From Beroe ovata (lineage: Eukaryota > Ctenophora > Nuda > Beroida > Beroidae), in contig CAMPET010000556.1 of NCBI GenBank assembly GCA_946803715.1, positions 1 through 16,409 on the forward strand: DNA of 16,409 nt, in the 5' to 3' direction. Both the position numbers and the translations under genes were made by a program. Below the pieces are notes generated by a model. It was not told the origin of the DNA, did no database searches, and worked only from the letters and a program-made list of their open reading frames with translations. How positions within the stretch are numbered: position 1 is the stretch's first letter; each line of letters opens with the position of its first letter. Positions 16,291 through 16,409 of the stretch are shown one piece after another.

Positions 16291-16409
16291 ATGATAAGAT
16301 TCTCAACAAGGTTTATCATTGGTCAACAATCCGGTTGCTATGGTGTTTCAGAAGGGTAAGTTAGGAAAGTATTGTCTAAGGGACCGTTCACATATTACGT
16401 AATCAAAAT
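16291..16409. other. Window end, nothing recognised
   Basis: Short AT-rich stretch without supported features. A GTAAGTTAG at 16355 could be a splice donor but has no supporting exon. Confidence 0.4.

Overview
This window looks like nuclear DNA from an intron-dense, non-vertebrate animal. A sponge or similarly early-branching lineage is my best guess, and it is only a guess. The reasons are dozens of small exons separated by roughly 80-320 base introns with GT..AG borders, the protein families present (Ig, thrombospondin type 1, fibrinogen/intelectin-like lectin, B-box), and the absence of any bacterial gene layout. Lone 'n' bases at 4268, 14240 and 15567 look like assembly joins.

Positions 1-13731 (+ strand) hold the 3' part of one very large gene. 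I reconstructed 49 exons whose phases agree at every junction (one is cut by the n at 4268), giving about 5.96 kb of coding sequence, roughly 1,985 residues, ending in TAA at 13729-13731. The 5' end lies outside the window, so no start codon or signal peptide is seen. Domain order: end of one Ig-like domain, one complete Ig-like domain, five divergent TSP1 modules, six stripped-down 4-cysteine TSP1 modules with acidic linkers, two 8-cysteine TSP1-derived modules, an unassigned beta-rich insert of about 140 residues, eight more 8-cysteine modules, two duplicated acidic Pro/Thr linker exons, a furin-type RLKR site and a C-terminal fibrinogen/intelectin-like lectin domain. No membrane segment was noticed in the visible part. 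The picture is a secreted or matrix multidomain protein in which Ig and TSP1 parts could bind proteins or glycosaminoglycans and the lectin could bind glycans. This role is inferred from the domains only.

The introns carry several repeats and foldbacks: a perfect 18-base palindrome, a roughly 98-base foldback, a 68-base tandem duplication that copies a splice donor, an 84-base tandem duplication and a pyrimidine-rich minisatellite.

Positions 13732-16409 are mostly non-coding: a probable 3' UTR, a two-copy direct repeat of about 225 bases (14494 and 15575), a GC-rich foldback (14720-14814), and a terminal-repeat-like family in three places (14171, 15810 inverted, 16244). Between the two direct-repeat copies lie two or three exons of a B-box zinc-binding gene fragment. 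Because gaps touch these repeats, the order of this last stretch is uncertain.
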